A stretch of DNA of 64,000 nucleotides from Tamarix chinensis (lineage: Eukaryota > Streptophyta > Magnoliopsida > Caryophyllales > Tamaricaceae). Shown piece by piece: positions 34,401-47,405 of this stretch. How positions within the stretch are numbered: the stretch's first letter is position 1; each line of letters starts with the position of its first letter. The stretch spans positions 9,476,527 through 9,540,526 of the forward strand of contig CM060174.1 in assembly GCA_030549775.1 (NCBI GenBank), in the 5' to 3' direction. A program made the translations under genes and the position numbers. Under the pieces are notes generated by a model, which searched no databases, was not told the origin of the DNA, and saw only the letters and a program-made list of their open reading frames with translations.

Positions 34401-36169
34401 TAATGTCTTAAGTATATTATTTGGAAAATTTTAACCCTAGACATGCATGAATCACTCCCTTTACACATATCCTCCAATGGACTCATATCATATCATGAGA
34501 ACCCTGCACCTTCTAACTTCCTAGAAACCCTAATTTAGGCCTAAGTGGCCCATCTTACTCCACTTCACACAACCCAAATCATTTTAATACTCCACATGTC
34601 ACAACTCATAAATTCCATTCTCTTAATCACACTTTAATCACCAAATACACATGATACCACAAAAACCCTAAGCAGCCACACCAAACCCTAATTGTCCACA
34701 CAAATCCTAGCTCGGTCTCCTACGTACCCTTATATTGCTCCACGTACTATTTTTCACCCAAAGTGTTCAAACACCCAAACAACACTTATATTACCTTCCT
34801 CACATCCCAAATTAACTTTTCTTACGTAAATTTCATGCATATGCAAACGTTACACATCCCATGCAACCATTCGAATTTTTCATGCGGGACCCTAAAACTC
34901 CCACATGAAACCCTAAATTCAGCCATGCAAACCCTAGATCAATCCATGAAAAACCCTAGATTCCACCATACAAAAACCCAAGATTCCTCCATGCAAAACT
35001 CAAGATTCAATCCACACAAAACCCAAGGTTAGATTCCCCCATATAACACCATAAAATCCACCATGTAAAACCTTAAGTCCATCCATATCAAACCCTAGTT
35101 TAGATTCTCCCATACAATATCATAAATTAGATTCTCCTATATAACACCATAGATTAGATTCTCCCACACGAAACACTAAAATTTTCCATTTTATTCTTCC
35201 ACTCATGGATCATTAAAATACTTAGATCAATTCACATCACTTGGTCAACTTATTTCCCCCATTCTCATTTTTCATATTTTCCCCCACACAAACCATATTA
35301 ACATCCTCACATGCATGTCTTATAGGGTCACAACACATAACATCACATACCACAATATTTCATCACATACACATATTACACATGCCATGTAAACATACAC
35401 AACATACCTCAACTCCACGTCATACCATATACGAGATAATTACAATAATAAACATCGGATGCATACCATACATATAATGCACATCAACACACAATAGACC
35501 TTAGTAACACCCTTACCTAAAACGATACCAGTCTTGGAGCAAGCTCCTAAACCTCCTTAGGGCTTTGACTGGTCTTACCTATATTAGGGAAAAACTAAAA
35601 ATTAGACTCCCTCTTACTAAAAATACTATTAAATACTAACTTATTCTAAGACTAGGCTTTTGATAAAATACTAAAATAATAATAGCAAAAAAACTAAAAA
35701 TAATATCAATGATAATATTAATAAGAATAATAATAATAGTAACAATAATAATAAAAAGGACATTATTCAAAAACAAAGTGAAATAAGGGATTTGGCCCCT
35801 TTATCAAAATAATACTAATAATAACATTAGTAAAATTAATAACAAAATTTAGTGATAATAATAATAATAATAATAATGATGATGATGATGATAAAAACCA
35901 TAATAATATTGCAAAAATGATAATAATTATAATAGTAATAATAGTAAGGATAATATTTGAAGATAAAATGAAGTAGGGTTTCCACCCCCACATTGAATAA
36001 TAATAAACTTATTATATAAATAATAATAATAATAACACTAATAAGAATAATAAACGCTATTGATAAAATATTAATAATATTAATAATAACAGGACTTAAT
36101 ATTTATAATAATACTACTACAATTCGAAATAGGCATAATAGGGTTTCAGGCCTATATAAAATAATAATA

Positions 36170-36502
<333 letters not shown>

Positions 36503-38375
36503 ATAATAATAATAATAAAATCAAAATAAAAATTACAATAGGGCTTCAACCCTCAACATAAATAATAATAAAAACATTAATAATAATAATAATAACAATA
36601 ATACATATTAATAATAAAATATTAATAATAATAATAATAGTAGTATTTATATTCAAATAAATGAAATAAAATAAATTAAGGCTTGTAAAAATAGGTAAAA
36701 GGATTAAGAGGGTCTAGGATTCAACCTTAGACTGGCGAGGATGGGTGGCACCTGCGGCGGTGCATCGCTGCAGCGGCGGTGGCCGAAAAAAGGGAAGAAA
36801 AGGGAAAAAGTTGAAGGCTAGGAACAAAGTAGGAAGAATGAGGGTGGAAGTAAGGGTGTTCGAGATTGCCTAGAGGGAGAGGTGATGAATGAGGGTGGCG
36901 GTGCAGCCAAAGGTGGCGGCGCATGGCAGCGGTGATGGTGGCTGAATGGGGAAGAAGAAGAGAAAAAGAGGAGGAGAGGGAGGAAGGGAAAAGAAGGGTA
37001 GGGGAAGGTAGAGAGTGGTCTGCAGAAGAGAATGGGAGGTGAAATAAGTAGCGGCAGCAGCAGAAAAGGTGGCAGACGGCAACACAAAGGTTGGCAGAGA
37101 TAGAAAATAGGTTAGTAGAGGGGGCTGCTTCCCACAGCCGAGGTGGCTTGTGCAGGAAGAATCGAGGGATGAGGGAGGTTTAGGTAGTTAGAGGGTGGTG
37201 CAAGGATGAGTTTGGTGGCCAGAGATGGAGGCGCAGTTGGCCGGAGGCGGCGACAACGGTGTCTAAAGGGGCGGCGGCGCACTAGGGGTGATTTTTAGGT
37301 TTCGAGAAAGAAGGCTTAAGCTCAGGCTAGTATAGGGATATTTATAGGCTAAGGGTAGGGGATAAGGTCAGAGGGGTGTGCTGGGAAAATAGGGTAAGGG
37401 GAGATGGCATCGGCCAGCAAAAATTCAAATGGCAAGGATGGTTTCGCAGGCTAAGGAGAGGGAAAATCGTGTGAGAATAAAGGAGTTGATTGGGTCGAAA
37501 TGATAGGCCAATTAGCAGGGAAAGAGAGGGGAAAAACTGGCCGGTCAAATCGGGCATAATGGGCAACGAAAAACCAGGGCGGGGTGGCGATTGTAGGTGC
37601 TCAATGGCGTTGGGGAAGGAGGAAGGAAGAAGAATAACGAAGAAGGGTGTTGGACTAGCAGATGGGAAAAGAAAAGAAAGAAAAAGGAGGAACCGGGCCG
37701 GTTGGCGCGGTGAGGGGGTGAAATAAATGAAACACGGCCTTTTGATGGAAATAAAGGAGGAGCGGCGTTTCGAAGTCGGGTCGAAGAAAAAAAAAGAAAT
37801 AGGCCACGAGAGAGGAAAGAAAAATGGAGAGGGGTCTAGGCTGGGGGACAGGCCTAGTTCGGGGGAGGGGAAAAAGAAGAAGAAAAGAAAAAGAAAGAAA
37901 AATGAAGAAAGAAAATGAAAAAAGGAAAAGGGGAAAAAGAAAAATAGTGGGTTGGGTTAATTAAATTAATTATGATATTCTGGATATTTAAAAATACTAA
38001 TATTTAAATAAAATAATATTTAAATCCCTTTTTATGCTAAATTAGGGTTTTTGAAAGATTTTTCATAAATTCCATTTTAATTAGCAAATCACTCTAATTT
38101 TCTCCAATTAAATTATTTATAAAATTACTATTAATTTAGAACTATTTTCTCCTTCTTATTTTAATTAAAATAATTTATTTAATTAATTTCCAAAATAAAA
38201 TCCTTAATTAACTAAAATATCTAAATTTCTCCCAATTAAAATACTTATAAATTTCTTCTTGATTTGTCCTAATTAATTTCCTTTTATTTTAATAAAAATA
38301 ATTTATTCAAATAATTTTCCTAATAAAATCTTATTTAACTATAATTTTTAAAATTAGAATTTTTGGGGCATTTCA

Positions 38376-38380
38376 ATCAT
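38376..38380. other. Target-site duplication of giant solo LTR copy 1 (right side)
   Basis: ATCAT, identical to 33,305-33,309. Confidence 0.85.
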
Positions 38381-38420
38381 TCTCTCATCAGCTACATTCA
38401 TGTAAGATCCACTATCAATG
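38376..38420 (-). pseudogene. Gypsy aspartic protease, N-terminal part up to the nested insertion
   Basis: The minus strand reads IIDSGSYMNVADE, with the catalytic Asp-Ser-Gly intact (38,416-38,399). The reading runs into the nested LTR about 20-25 bp later. The rest of the protease continues beyond the insertion at 33,309. Confidence 0.85.
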
Positions 38421-38645
38421 ATAACTCAACAAACTGTATCTCCTACTCTTCTTTTTGTTTTGAATATATTTTCTTATTGATTATGTTTCTCACTAGATTG
38501 GACTTGAATCAATATTTCCAAGACATAACAAGCATTTTATTCCTTCTTTAACTCACTAGAAATTTCCTCGATAGGCTCAAATTTAGGATCTTCACATGTC
38601 TCCATGGCTTCAATTTTTTGGTATGGACAATATCCTTTAACTAAG

Positions 38646-38687
38646 ACATTCACAAGAAAAGTGTCCAAATCTTCGGCATTTGAAACA
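38646..38687 (-). other. Gag zinc knuckle (CCHC) of the gypsy element
   Basis: CFKCRRFGHFSCEC has Cys at 1, 4 and 14 and His at 9, the C-X2-C-X4-H-X4-C nucleic-acid-binding knuckle. It lies in a different frame from the surrounding 38,537-38,845 open stretch, showing a frameshift. Confidence 0.75.
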
Positions 38688-39099
38688 TTACCTAGTAGAG
38701 ACTTTGTTGTCTTTATTCTTACCTTTCTCCTCTCTAGTAGTCCCTTGCTTTTTAGCAAGATTTGTAGAAGTTGAAGTACTCGCTCCAAACTTTGTAGTTT
38801 GAGTACTTTAGAAGTAATTTGTTGATGGAGTACTTTACTTGGCATGAGGCTTAGTGGACTTAATTTATTTTTTGAATTTTAATAACATCCTAATTATGTC
38901 ATCCAAAGAATAATATAAACAAGTCTCAAATTTGTCTCTAATCATCATGTTAAGGCCTCCTAAAAATATAGCACATGTTTGTTCCTTCCTCTCATAGATA
39001 TCACATACAAGTGCTAATATTTCAAACTCCCTAACATATTATTCAACACTCAGAAGTACTTTTCTAAGAGTATTCAATCTAATATAACTATCTTTATCA

Positions 39100-40400
39100 T
39101 ACCATTTAGGTAAAAATTTATTTATTAGATGCATTTTAAGTTTTTCCCAAGATTTGATTGTTCATTTCCTTCTCATTCCCTATTCCTCTTTAATTTATCA
39201 TACCATATCCTAGCAAACTTCTTAAACTTAAGAATAGCTAGTTTATTTTTTTTTCCCTCATCATGATAATGTTTAAATTCAATGATATCCTCCACTTCAT
39301 TTAACCATTCAACAAATAATTCTATATCAAGCTTACCATCAAAATCGGAAAGATCAAGCTTAATGCCTTTATCTTCTTTTTTATAATACTTTAGTTGATG
39401 GCTATGGAAATTTTGGTTAATTCCACTCCCTATAGACTCTTCAGCATTGTCTATTATTCAGTTTATATACCTTCCCCTAGATGTATTGTTTGATTTTATC
39501 GCACTCCCTATTCGGTCTCCATAGAAATCCCTTTGCTCTTGGATGTTTTGAACCGATTCTTGTTCAGCAACCTAGATTCTAACTTTTGTAATTGTGCTTG
39601 TATTGTAGGAATATTCCTAAGTTGAGAAATAGTGCCATCTAAATCATTTGAGAGATATTGAATAGCTTCAAATATGAATTGGAAATTTTGTTCCCCCTTC
39701 ATGGTTTGATTTCTACAACCCTAAACACACTCGGATTCCACTAGGTTTTGTTTAGTTGATTAGAACCGAAATAACTCAATCCCAATATATTGTTCTTGTT
39801 TGATTCTTGAAAAATATTTTGAGTCCAATGAATCAAACACACAATAAGAAAACAAGTATACTAATTTCACCACAAAAATGAGTACACTTACACTTATCTT
39901 TCTAAATTCTTGATATACAATTTGGTAAGTTTTGAAAACTCAATTAAAAAAACCTCACAATTTCATGCATGCATTTGAATAATTCAAGCACATTTTCATG
40001 CAGGAAAAACAAAATTCCAATCTGCACTAATTATACTTGATAAGATGACACAATATTTGAACACACTAATCTCAAAACACAATAAAACATTAGTCAATTT
40101 CATGCATGCATTTGAATACTTCAAGTAAGCTTTTTACAAAAGATGCACACTAGTCAATTCTAATACCAAGTTATGATCACCACACATGATCAACTAGAAT
40201 CAAAGACACCTTAAGCATGCACACTTTCATGCAAATAAAGAAATTTTAAAAACATTTAAAAAGTCACACACTACATGCACAAAATTTGCACACACTTTTG
40301 ATACAAAATTTTCCTAACCTTATGTCAAGACTCTTATGCAATATCATCCAATATACCTTTAGGAATCATGAATATTATACTACCACATGCAAAGACCATG
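39100..40400 (-). pseudogene. Gypsy gag (capsid) remnant
   Basis: Broken minus-strand frames read MKGEQNFQFIFEAIQYLSND (39,702 downward), then KLDLSDFDGKLDIELFVEWL, NEVEDIIEFKHYHDEGKKNK and ARIWYDKLKRNR near 39,370-39,180. This is the retrotransposon gag (capsid) pattern, in which WL.E.E..F and WW..L are conserved. Many stops follow. The leader up to 40,560 is non-coding. Confidence 0.75.
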
Positions 40401-40559
40401 TAAAAAAATGCAGGTTTACTAAATATTCAAGGAAAATTCATCAAGATTAAAAGAACTCAATCAAGAAGAATCAAGAATCTTACTAGAACTTCAATGGTGA
40501 TTGTGTTGGAATCGAAAACTTTGCTTGAACTTGCACTTGATTTGTTGATGCCAAGCTGC

Positions 40560-40577
40560 CTAATTTGATACCAAATT
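40560..40577 (-). other. Primer-binding site of the gypsy element
   Basis: Immediately inside the 5' LTR, the minus strand reads AATTTGGTATCAAATTAGG. TGGTATCA is the start of the initiator tRNA-Met-complementary site used by many plant LTR elements. The 3' half has diverged from the usual GAGCC. Confidence 0.7.
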
Positions 40578-41289
40578 TGATGTGGAAGATCATCAGCAAA
40601 TAATCTTCAACATTCCATGAATTTTTCTCTTGGTCCTCAAGAATTGCAAGTCTTCATAAGTTTCTTTGAATTCGAATTGTTGATGTTGATCTCGCTGCTT
40701 CGGTGGGAAGGTGGCAATGATCTACACTAAGATCACTAATCTTCTAAAGAGAAATATTCTATTTATTTATAGAAATATCTCTATAACTCTCTCCAAGACC
40801 CTCACTTGAAGAAGAAGAGAAGAACAACAACAACACTTTCTCTTTTGTGCTGGTTCTCTATTCAAAAGTTTTACTTCTTATTCATTCATCATATTTCGAT
40901 CAAGTGTACAAGGGGTATATATATATACATGTAAACATGCATACCTTTCATTAATGAGCCTGTAGATCTCGGCTTTATTAACAATATTAATCCATTTGCA
41001 TGGCACAAGCATATACATATTAATTACAATAACATTTTACAAGCATTACAAAGTACACAATAAAATAACAAAGCTACACAAACTCTAAACATATAATTAT
41101 TATAATTCCATTGTCTTGTACATCAAATATCTTTAATAGCTTTAACTTCTTACAAAAATATACAATACCTACAAGAGTTACTTAACAAAGTATTAGAAGC
41201 ATAAGAATTTTCAAGCATAATGGGTTTCATCTCTAAGTATGCTAATTCTTGTTCTTCATCCCTTGAAGAATAAGATTAATCCTACATCA
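40578..41289 (-). repeat. 5' LTR of the gypsy element
   Basis: Ends TGATGTAGGATT (41,289) and TTCCACATCA (40,578). It matches 30,584-31,366 along its length, with about 8% differences on one sampled stretch and a deletion of roughly 75 bp relative to the other LTR. A (TA)n-rich stretch at about 40,916-40,925 is shared with the partner. Confidence 0.92.
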
Positions 41290-41339
41290 ATGTTTGATAA
41301 TAATATATATGGGATTGTATCTAGTGAAAACCAATCCTT

Positions 41340-41660
41340 AAAATGAGAATTAAAAACCACTAGTTTCATAAAACAATTATGTTAGTTTCATAAAACTATT
41401 ACAATAGCTTCATAAACTAAAATAATTATTTTCCTTAATAACTTTTAGTATTTTAATAAGCCGAGACAAGTAGTTTCATTAAAAATTTAGAGTAACTTCA
41501 TAAGGTATAATGACTAGTTTTATAATATGAAATGAGTAATGTCATTAGAAACTTCAAGTAATTCCATTAGAATCTTAGAAAACGTTTATAAGTTGAAAAG
41601 AGTTGTTTTAATAGCCAAAATGATTTTTTCATAAGATAAAATGTGTAGTTTTATTGAGGC
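41340..41660. repeat. Degenerate tandem repeat with 22-bp period
   Basis: A core like AGTTTCATA starts at 41,362, 41,384 and 41,406, weakly at 41,428 and 41,450, again at 41,472, 41,494, 41,516, 41,538 and 41,560, with poor matches near 41,582-41,604, then 41,625 and 41,647. The exact 22-bp step across ten positions is far from chance. The block lies just outside the gypsy element and has no coding potential. Confidence 0.8.
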
Positions 41661-42125
41661 TAATTGAAGAGTTTGAGGTAAATTTTTTAAGCGACTATAT
41701 TTTTGCCAAGTTGGTTATTCCTCACTTTTGTTACTGAGCTGATTGTTGCATGCCCTTAGTGGATTAACTTTTTGCAAACTTTATTGGGTGTTTTGAGGGT
41801 TTATTGAAGTCATTGAATGAACTTGACATACTCAGTGTAATACATTATCCATTATTACATACTTAATTCTTATATACCTATTATAAAATAAGCTCGAATA
41901 TAGGCACTCATGAGGAAATATTATGCTTTCTTCATATAAATGTTGACATTCTCAGAGAACATGTAATAAAATTAGCAAAATCTCTTTGAAATACATGCGA
42001 GTCTGTTATACTATGTATTTTTAAAGCAACAATTATATCCCACAATTTTGTATCATCTAATGTCTTTTCTTTTGTTAAGGTGAGAGCACTATTTGATGTG
42101 GGATAATATGTTGTTAGGTTGTATG

Positions 42126-42735
42126 TATGGATGGCAATGGGTCAGGTTTGGGTCAGGTCCAACTAGACCCAGACCCAGACCCGTTTATATTACCTAGACC
42201 TAGACCCACCGGGTCTCAAAAGTTTAGACCCAGACCCAGATCCACCGGGTCCAGTGGGTAAATAAGTCCTAAATGGGTCCAACTATTTTTGAAAAAATAT
42301 TTAATAATCTATGCAAATACAAATATATTTATATTTTATATATCTTAATATGTATTTTTTGTTAAAAAATTCCTCCGAGTGAAAACATAAACATTTTAAA
42401 ATAGTTATATTAACTTTTCAAATGATGTTTTAATGCTTTTGGAATATAATATTATATATATTTCTTATAAAGTAAATATGAAAAAATAAAATTAAAAAAA
42501 TAAATAAGGAACTCAAATAAGATTATGACAATGATTATAAACATAATATTAGTAAGTATTTATATTTGTATACACACACACACATACTAAGATGGTCTAA
42601 TGGGTCATGATAGGTTGGGTCTCGGTCTAGAACTACTAGACCCAGACCTATTTAGATATATATGGACCCAAACTTGTTAAAAATAAGGAGGGTCTAGCAT
42701 GTCTGAGTTGGGTCCGAGACTCATTTCCATCCCTA
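42126..42735. mobile_element. Non-autonomous hAT element with 8-bp target duplication
   Basis: The left end TATGGATGGCAATGGGTC and the right end read inward TAGGGATGGAAATGAGTC match at 14 of 18. Flanks GTTGTATG (42,118-42,125) and GTTGTGTG (42,736-42,743) differ at one base. The subterminal GACCCAGACCC / ACCGGGTC words are typical of this plant MITE group. 610 bp, no transposase. Confidence 0.85.
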
Positions 42736-42743
42736 GTTGTGTG

Positions 42744-43340
42744 ACTTATTCAGGTTAGCATCAAGTGGATGCTTATATTTTGATGTTGAAGCTTACGTTT
42801 TGATGTTTTGAGGCTAGTGTTAGCCCTCAAGGCTTGGCAGGCAAAGGGCAGAAAATAACTTTTGGTTGATCATCTTGCATACATTGGTAGAATGTAGATT
42901 TTAGCCAATCATTCCATGTTACATTAGCTATCATATCTTACATTTTGTATATATCCACGATTGTATAAACTTTTGAATATTAGAGCTAGTTTCAATTTGT
43001 TTAGTTGTATAAATTTTATTTTATTAGTAGAGCTACCAACAAGAGGTAAGCCTATAATGTTATTGATCATCTTGCTTTAAGCTCCATGCTCTTGGTTGTA
43101 GTGCTACCAAAATGTGGTAATCCAACTACTTTTTTATATTCTATGAAGATAAAAGTGTCAATTATGTAGTTTTTAGAATGTAAAGCTACCAACAAATAGT
43201 AAACTCAGGCTTTTGATTAGTTTAGGTACACTCGGTAAACTACGTGTTGGATGTGTGCCTTTTGAGACTTTTTAAAAACTTATACGGTGCCTTTTAAGGT
43301 TCAATTTTTTTTATATTTTTTAAGTTATAGATGTTGGATA

Positions 43341-43376
<36 letters not shown>

Positions 43377-46269
43377 CATCATCATCTTACTGTGCTTTTT
43401 GGGGCTTATATATTTGTGTTTTGGGTTAAACAAGTACTAAAAATGTTGTATTGTGCTTTTTGAGGCATACATATTTGTGTTTTGAGTTATTGATATGGAT
43501 ATGTACCTTTTGAGGCTTTTTAAGTGCTTATATGGTGTCTTTTGAGGCTTGTATATTTATATCTTAAGTTTAAGTTGTTGGATGTATTTGCACTGTTATT
43601 ATCTTATGGTATTAGATGGAAGTGAACTAATATTTTGATGGCAAGAGTTTTTCCTTTTTTTCTCTACTTTTATTTATATATTTTAATCATGGTATCAATG
43701 GATATTATATTTGTATATACCTAAGAACTTATATAAACTATAAGAAAGTATATTATTTCTATATTTTGATACAAGTATTAGTATGGATTAGGTGCACATC
43801 TATATTATTTCATGCTTTATGAAAATTTAAAAATTTTGAGTTATTGGTCAATGTTAATATTTGGGTAGTACTAGGTTTAATCTTTATAGATTTATAATTT
43901 TCAATTTGTATTAGATATTGGGTAAATAATGGATTGGGTCGGGTCATTTTAGATTTATAGTTTTTTAGGTTATATCGGGTTTCAGGTGAGAATTGGGTCG
44001 GGTTGGGTTTATTTCAGGCTTATGATTTCTCGGGTTATATCGGATATTGAATATGTATCATATCAAGTTGATAGGTTTTGAGCTCTTAACTATTTGAATA
44101 ACATTCAATTGGATTTTGGGCAGATTGAGTCAGTATTTCATATTGGATTCCCTCTTTGCTTCAATATTAGGTGTCATTTCCCCCTCCCTTGTAGTTCAAA
44201 GTTTTACCATTGCAACTTTAAGGCTTGGAATTCAATTTTACTTCATTTTCACACTCCTTTACCTTAGCCTTTCCTTGGTTATATATCTAAGTCATAAATT
44301 CATTTTATCCATGTTTCTTAGGTATTTTTCTAGAGGCCTCAAAGGAGGCGGGATAGATTTATACATACTTAGAGACTAGTGTCCTTTTGGTAAGGACACA
44401 AGTCGTAGTTTAGGGTTATTATACTAAATGTTATTTGTGATAGTTGTGTATTATCATTTGGTTATTATTTTTTAATGTACTGTTGTTAGCAATATGATGT
44501 ACCAATGTGATATCATGTGATGCAACATACTTAAGATGAGGAAGAATATGCTTATACTATATTATTTTGATAATTCTTATGTAATAAAACATAAGTGAAT
44601 TAATGTGATATATAGTATTATATGGATTTTTATAATCATGGTAAGTTGAAATGAGCACGGTTAATATTTATGGTGATGTAATAAATTGAGGTTTGGAAAA
44701 TAATGATATTTGACTTATATGGTTTTTTTTAATGGAAAAGATGGGTGTTTTGGCATCCTTAAAGGTATTTTGGTCAATATGGGTCTAATAAGGATATTAT
44801 GGTGTTTTGATGTTTTTAATTGTCTAAAATATTTTAATAATTTCATTTGAAATATTTAGAGTAATTATTAATCACCTAAGTCCCACAAAATGAGAAAATT
44901 GTTTAAATTCGTAATAGTAACCCTAGAGGCGGTGTTATTATCACATGTATAAGACTTGAGAGTTCGACCCTGATTTTCAAATATGTTGTTAGTATTTGAA
45001 TTTTAGGCAATTATATTAAATTTTGTGGTTATATGGTTCTTATAGGAAAATTTATACCTAACTTGTGAAGTTAGTGTTTCATAAGTGTTGTGATTAAAAA
45101 AACTTTAGAGATAAGGTTGTTATCGCATGTGTAAAATATTGGACTAAGACCTTGATTTTTGGATATGTTGATAATAATAATAATAATATTTGAGGAATTT
45201 ACTCTAATGTTTTTTTTTCAAATGAGTGATATGAAATAATGGTTTCTTAAGGAAATTATGATCTTTTCTAATGCAGGAGCCATGAAAGTCATGAAAACTC
45301 TTCTCATTTGGGTCAATAAGTAACTATATTATCTAGCAGCCATGAAAGCCATGAAAGCTCCACAATCCCACGTAAATATGGCTTTGTTTAACTACTGCAT
45401 GGCTCAAAAAATCCACCCCTTAACCGGATACACTATGGCTCCATTTACTTTCAACCAAGCTACCACCTTATCCACCTCCACACTCCACACATTTTTGACC
45501 GAATCAAGACCTAGTTTTCCACCCATATTTTGCGAAAGAATTAGGGACATTGGTAAGGTGATTATGGGTAGTTCAAGACCCTCCAAAGTTATCTTAATCA
45601 AGCAGCCAACAATCAAGCAAGCTGCACCTTTTCTTATTTACTTTATTAGCTAAACTTAGTTAAATTATGTTGTTAGACTTTCTTAATATGTAATTTATGT
45701 TTCCTAAGCATTTTTATAGTTTTTATTGACATCCATCTAGTGATGGGTGGCTAGTAGAATTCGACACACAATCAACACTAGCTGATTGGAGTCTTGTTAA
45801 CTTTAGTTAGCCTAAGTAGTATCAACCAAGTGTGAGGGTGTAACTAATCTAACCCACATGGTTATAATTATGTTTATAACCCCTATTGGTCGACTCTTAC
45901 TTTTAAAAGGGTAGAAGAGGCTACAATAAAGGGGCAAATTTCACTTGATAAAAAACCATCCCTGGCTATTAAGATTCTCAAGAGTAGAAGTGTTCTTGAT
46001 TCTGATTTAAACCTTTCACCATTTATGCTAAGTGTTGAAAACTTAGTTGGTTGATGCATGTACTTGTGTAGTTGTGTTTGAAGGAATCAAAACCAATTTA
46101 TCTCTTCAAATTTCTCCTCTTCATCTCCATTCTATTTTTTGAGTGTTGTTGAAAGCTTCCCCAATTTCAACACCAATACTTAGCTTGGTTCCATTCGTTT
46201 AATATTATGCATCATTTTCCTTAGGGAATGTCCCTATAACTATGTGGCAATGCCTTACATGCTTCCAAT
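42744..46269. other. Gene-poor spacer with probable LTR debris
   Basis: Besides the loose repeats, 43,920-44,060 has GGGTCGGGTTGGGTT-like words. The stretch 45,280-46,190 is LTR-like, with TATTGGTCGACTC and a TTTTAAAAGGG box, but no paired copy or target duplication is seen. It contains a 103-codon open frame (45,342-45,653) that I do not recognise. No gene is supported. Confidence 0.35.
43020..43570. repeat. Loose tandem repeats in AT-rich spacer
   Basis: GAGCTACCAACAAGAGGTAA-like words recur at about 43,029, 43,101 and 43,188. GTGCCTTTTGAGGCTT-like words recur at about 43,253, 43,287, 43,390, 43,452, 43,504 and 43,537; the pair at 43,253/43,287 reappears about 250 bp later. A (TTA)n lies at about 43,339-43,376. 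Confidence 0.5.
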
Positions 46270-47405
46270 TATGTGTTATGCATATATATATATGAGTCCT
46301 ACATAATGATCTAGATATAAACAACTAAATAATAAGACATTAATCACTTAAACTGAAAAATCACAAGAGTTAGGTTGGGGTATTGTGTGACTATTCTACC
46401 AAATGATAATAGTGGCTGAGGAGAATTTTTTTTCTAAGAAGTGCATAAATTCATTCCACTAGATTAAAAATTGTGGATCCTCAATGTGAATGAGAATATA
46501 ATTATGAGATAATTACTAATGGATAAAACATTAATCTCTAAAAGCAAAAGGATTATGTAAGTTAGGACTGAGGTGTTATATTCATTCCACTAGATGATAA
46601 TAATGGCTCGAGTACGTTTTTACCTTAGAGATACTTCAAACCCTTCCACCGATTTAAAAATAGTGTTCAAAAGCAGGTTTCCCTTATATATGTTGGGTCT
46701 ATTCCATGAGACAATAATAGTGGCCCAGGTGCAGTTTTCCTTGAGATGTGTTTCAACCTGTTTCACCGAATTAAGAATAGTGGGGTCCTTGAACTGAACA
46801 TAAATAAAATAATGGATTATATTTACATCTAATAATGATTTATGGAATCAATGTTTTCCTTGCATCATTTATTGTTACCTCACATGTATACTTATTCTAT
46901 TTTGTACCTTTACTTTGGTTATATTATTTTTTACTCAATATGTAGCATACTAATCATCCTATTTATGTGTGTTTCTCATTCTCATGAGCAAATGACTCGA
47001 ATGTTTTTGTGCAAGTTGATGAGGACCCTTTAGAGGATTTTATTGCATATGATTCTGATGTGTGGATGAATGATTATTATGTATCAGGGTAGGACATATA
47101 GTCATTTCATCCAGCTATCATTTTTGTAATGGATACCGTTTGGGACTCTTACTATCCCATTATATCCCTTCTATGTATTTTGATATTGTACTCAGAGTTA
47201 ATCTCCAAAGTTTATCTCTGTTTATGAAAGTTCTATTATTCTATGTTTATCATATTTTAGGTCTTAAGTATGTTTCCTTGTACTCAATGTAAGAATGGTA
47301 TTGTAGGCTAGACTTATGTTGAGTACAATTGTAATACCCAACTAATTTGATATTATACTTCCACTAAAAATGAAAATATTTGGTAGTAATTTTTGGGTGT
47401 TACCA
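46270..47405 (+). mobile_element. Old, diverged 3' part of a giant LTR (copy 3)
   Basis: It follows the same order as 58,750-59,892. An AAGACATTAATCACTTAAA-like stretch comes first. Next are AATAGTGG tandem motifs (46,397, 46,576, 46,649, 46,698, 46,759). Then comes TACTCAATATGTAGCATACT followed by ATCATCC and TCTCATTCTCATGAGCA. The end is TTTTTGGGTGTTACCA. Similarity is clear but much lower than between copies 1 and 2. Its 5' part is not recognisable. Confidence 0.65.

Noticed and set aside
36727..37918. Open frames rich in Pro, His, Gly, Lys or Arg
   Set aside because: Same GC-rich LTR region as above in copy 1; frames are low complexity and not conserved with copy 2.
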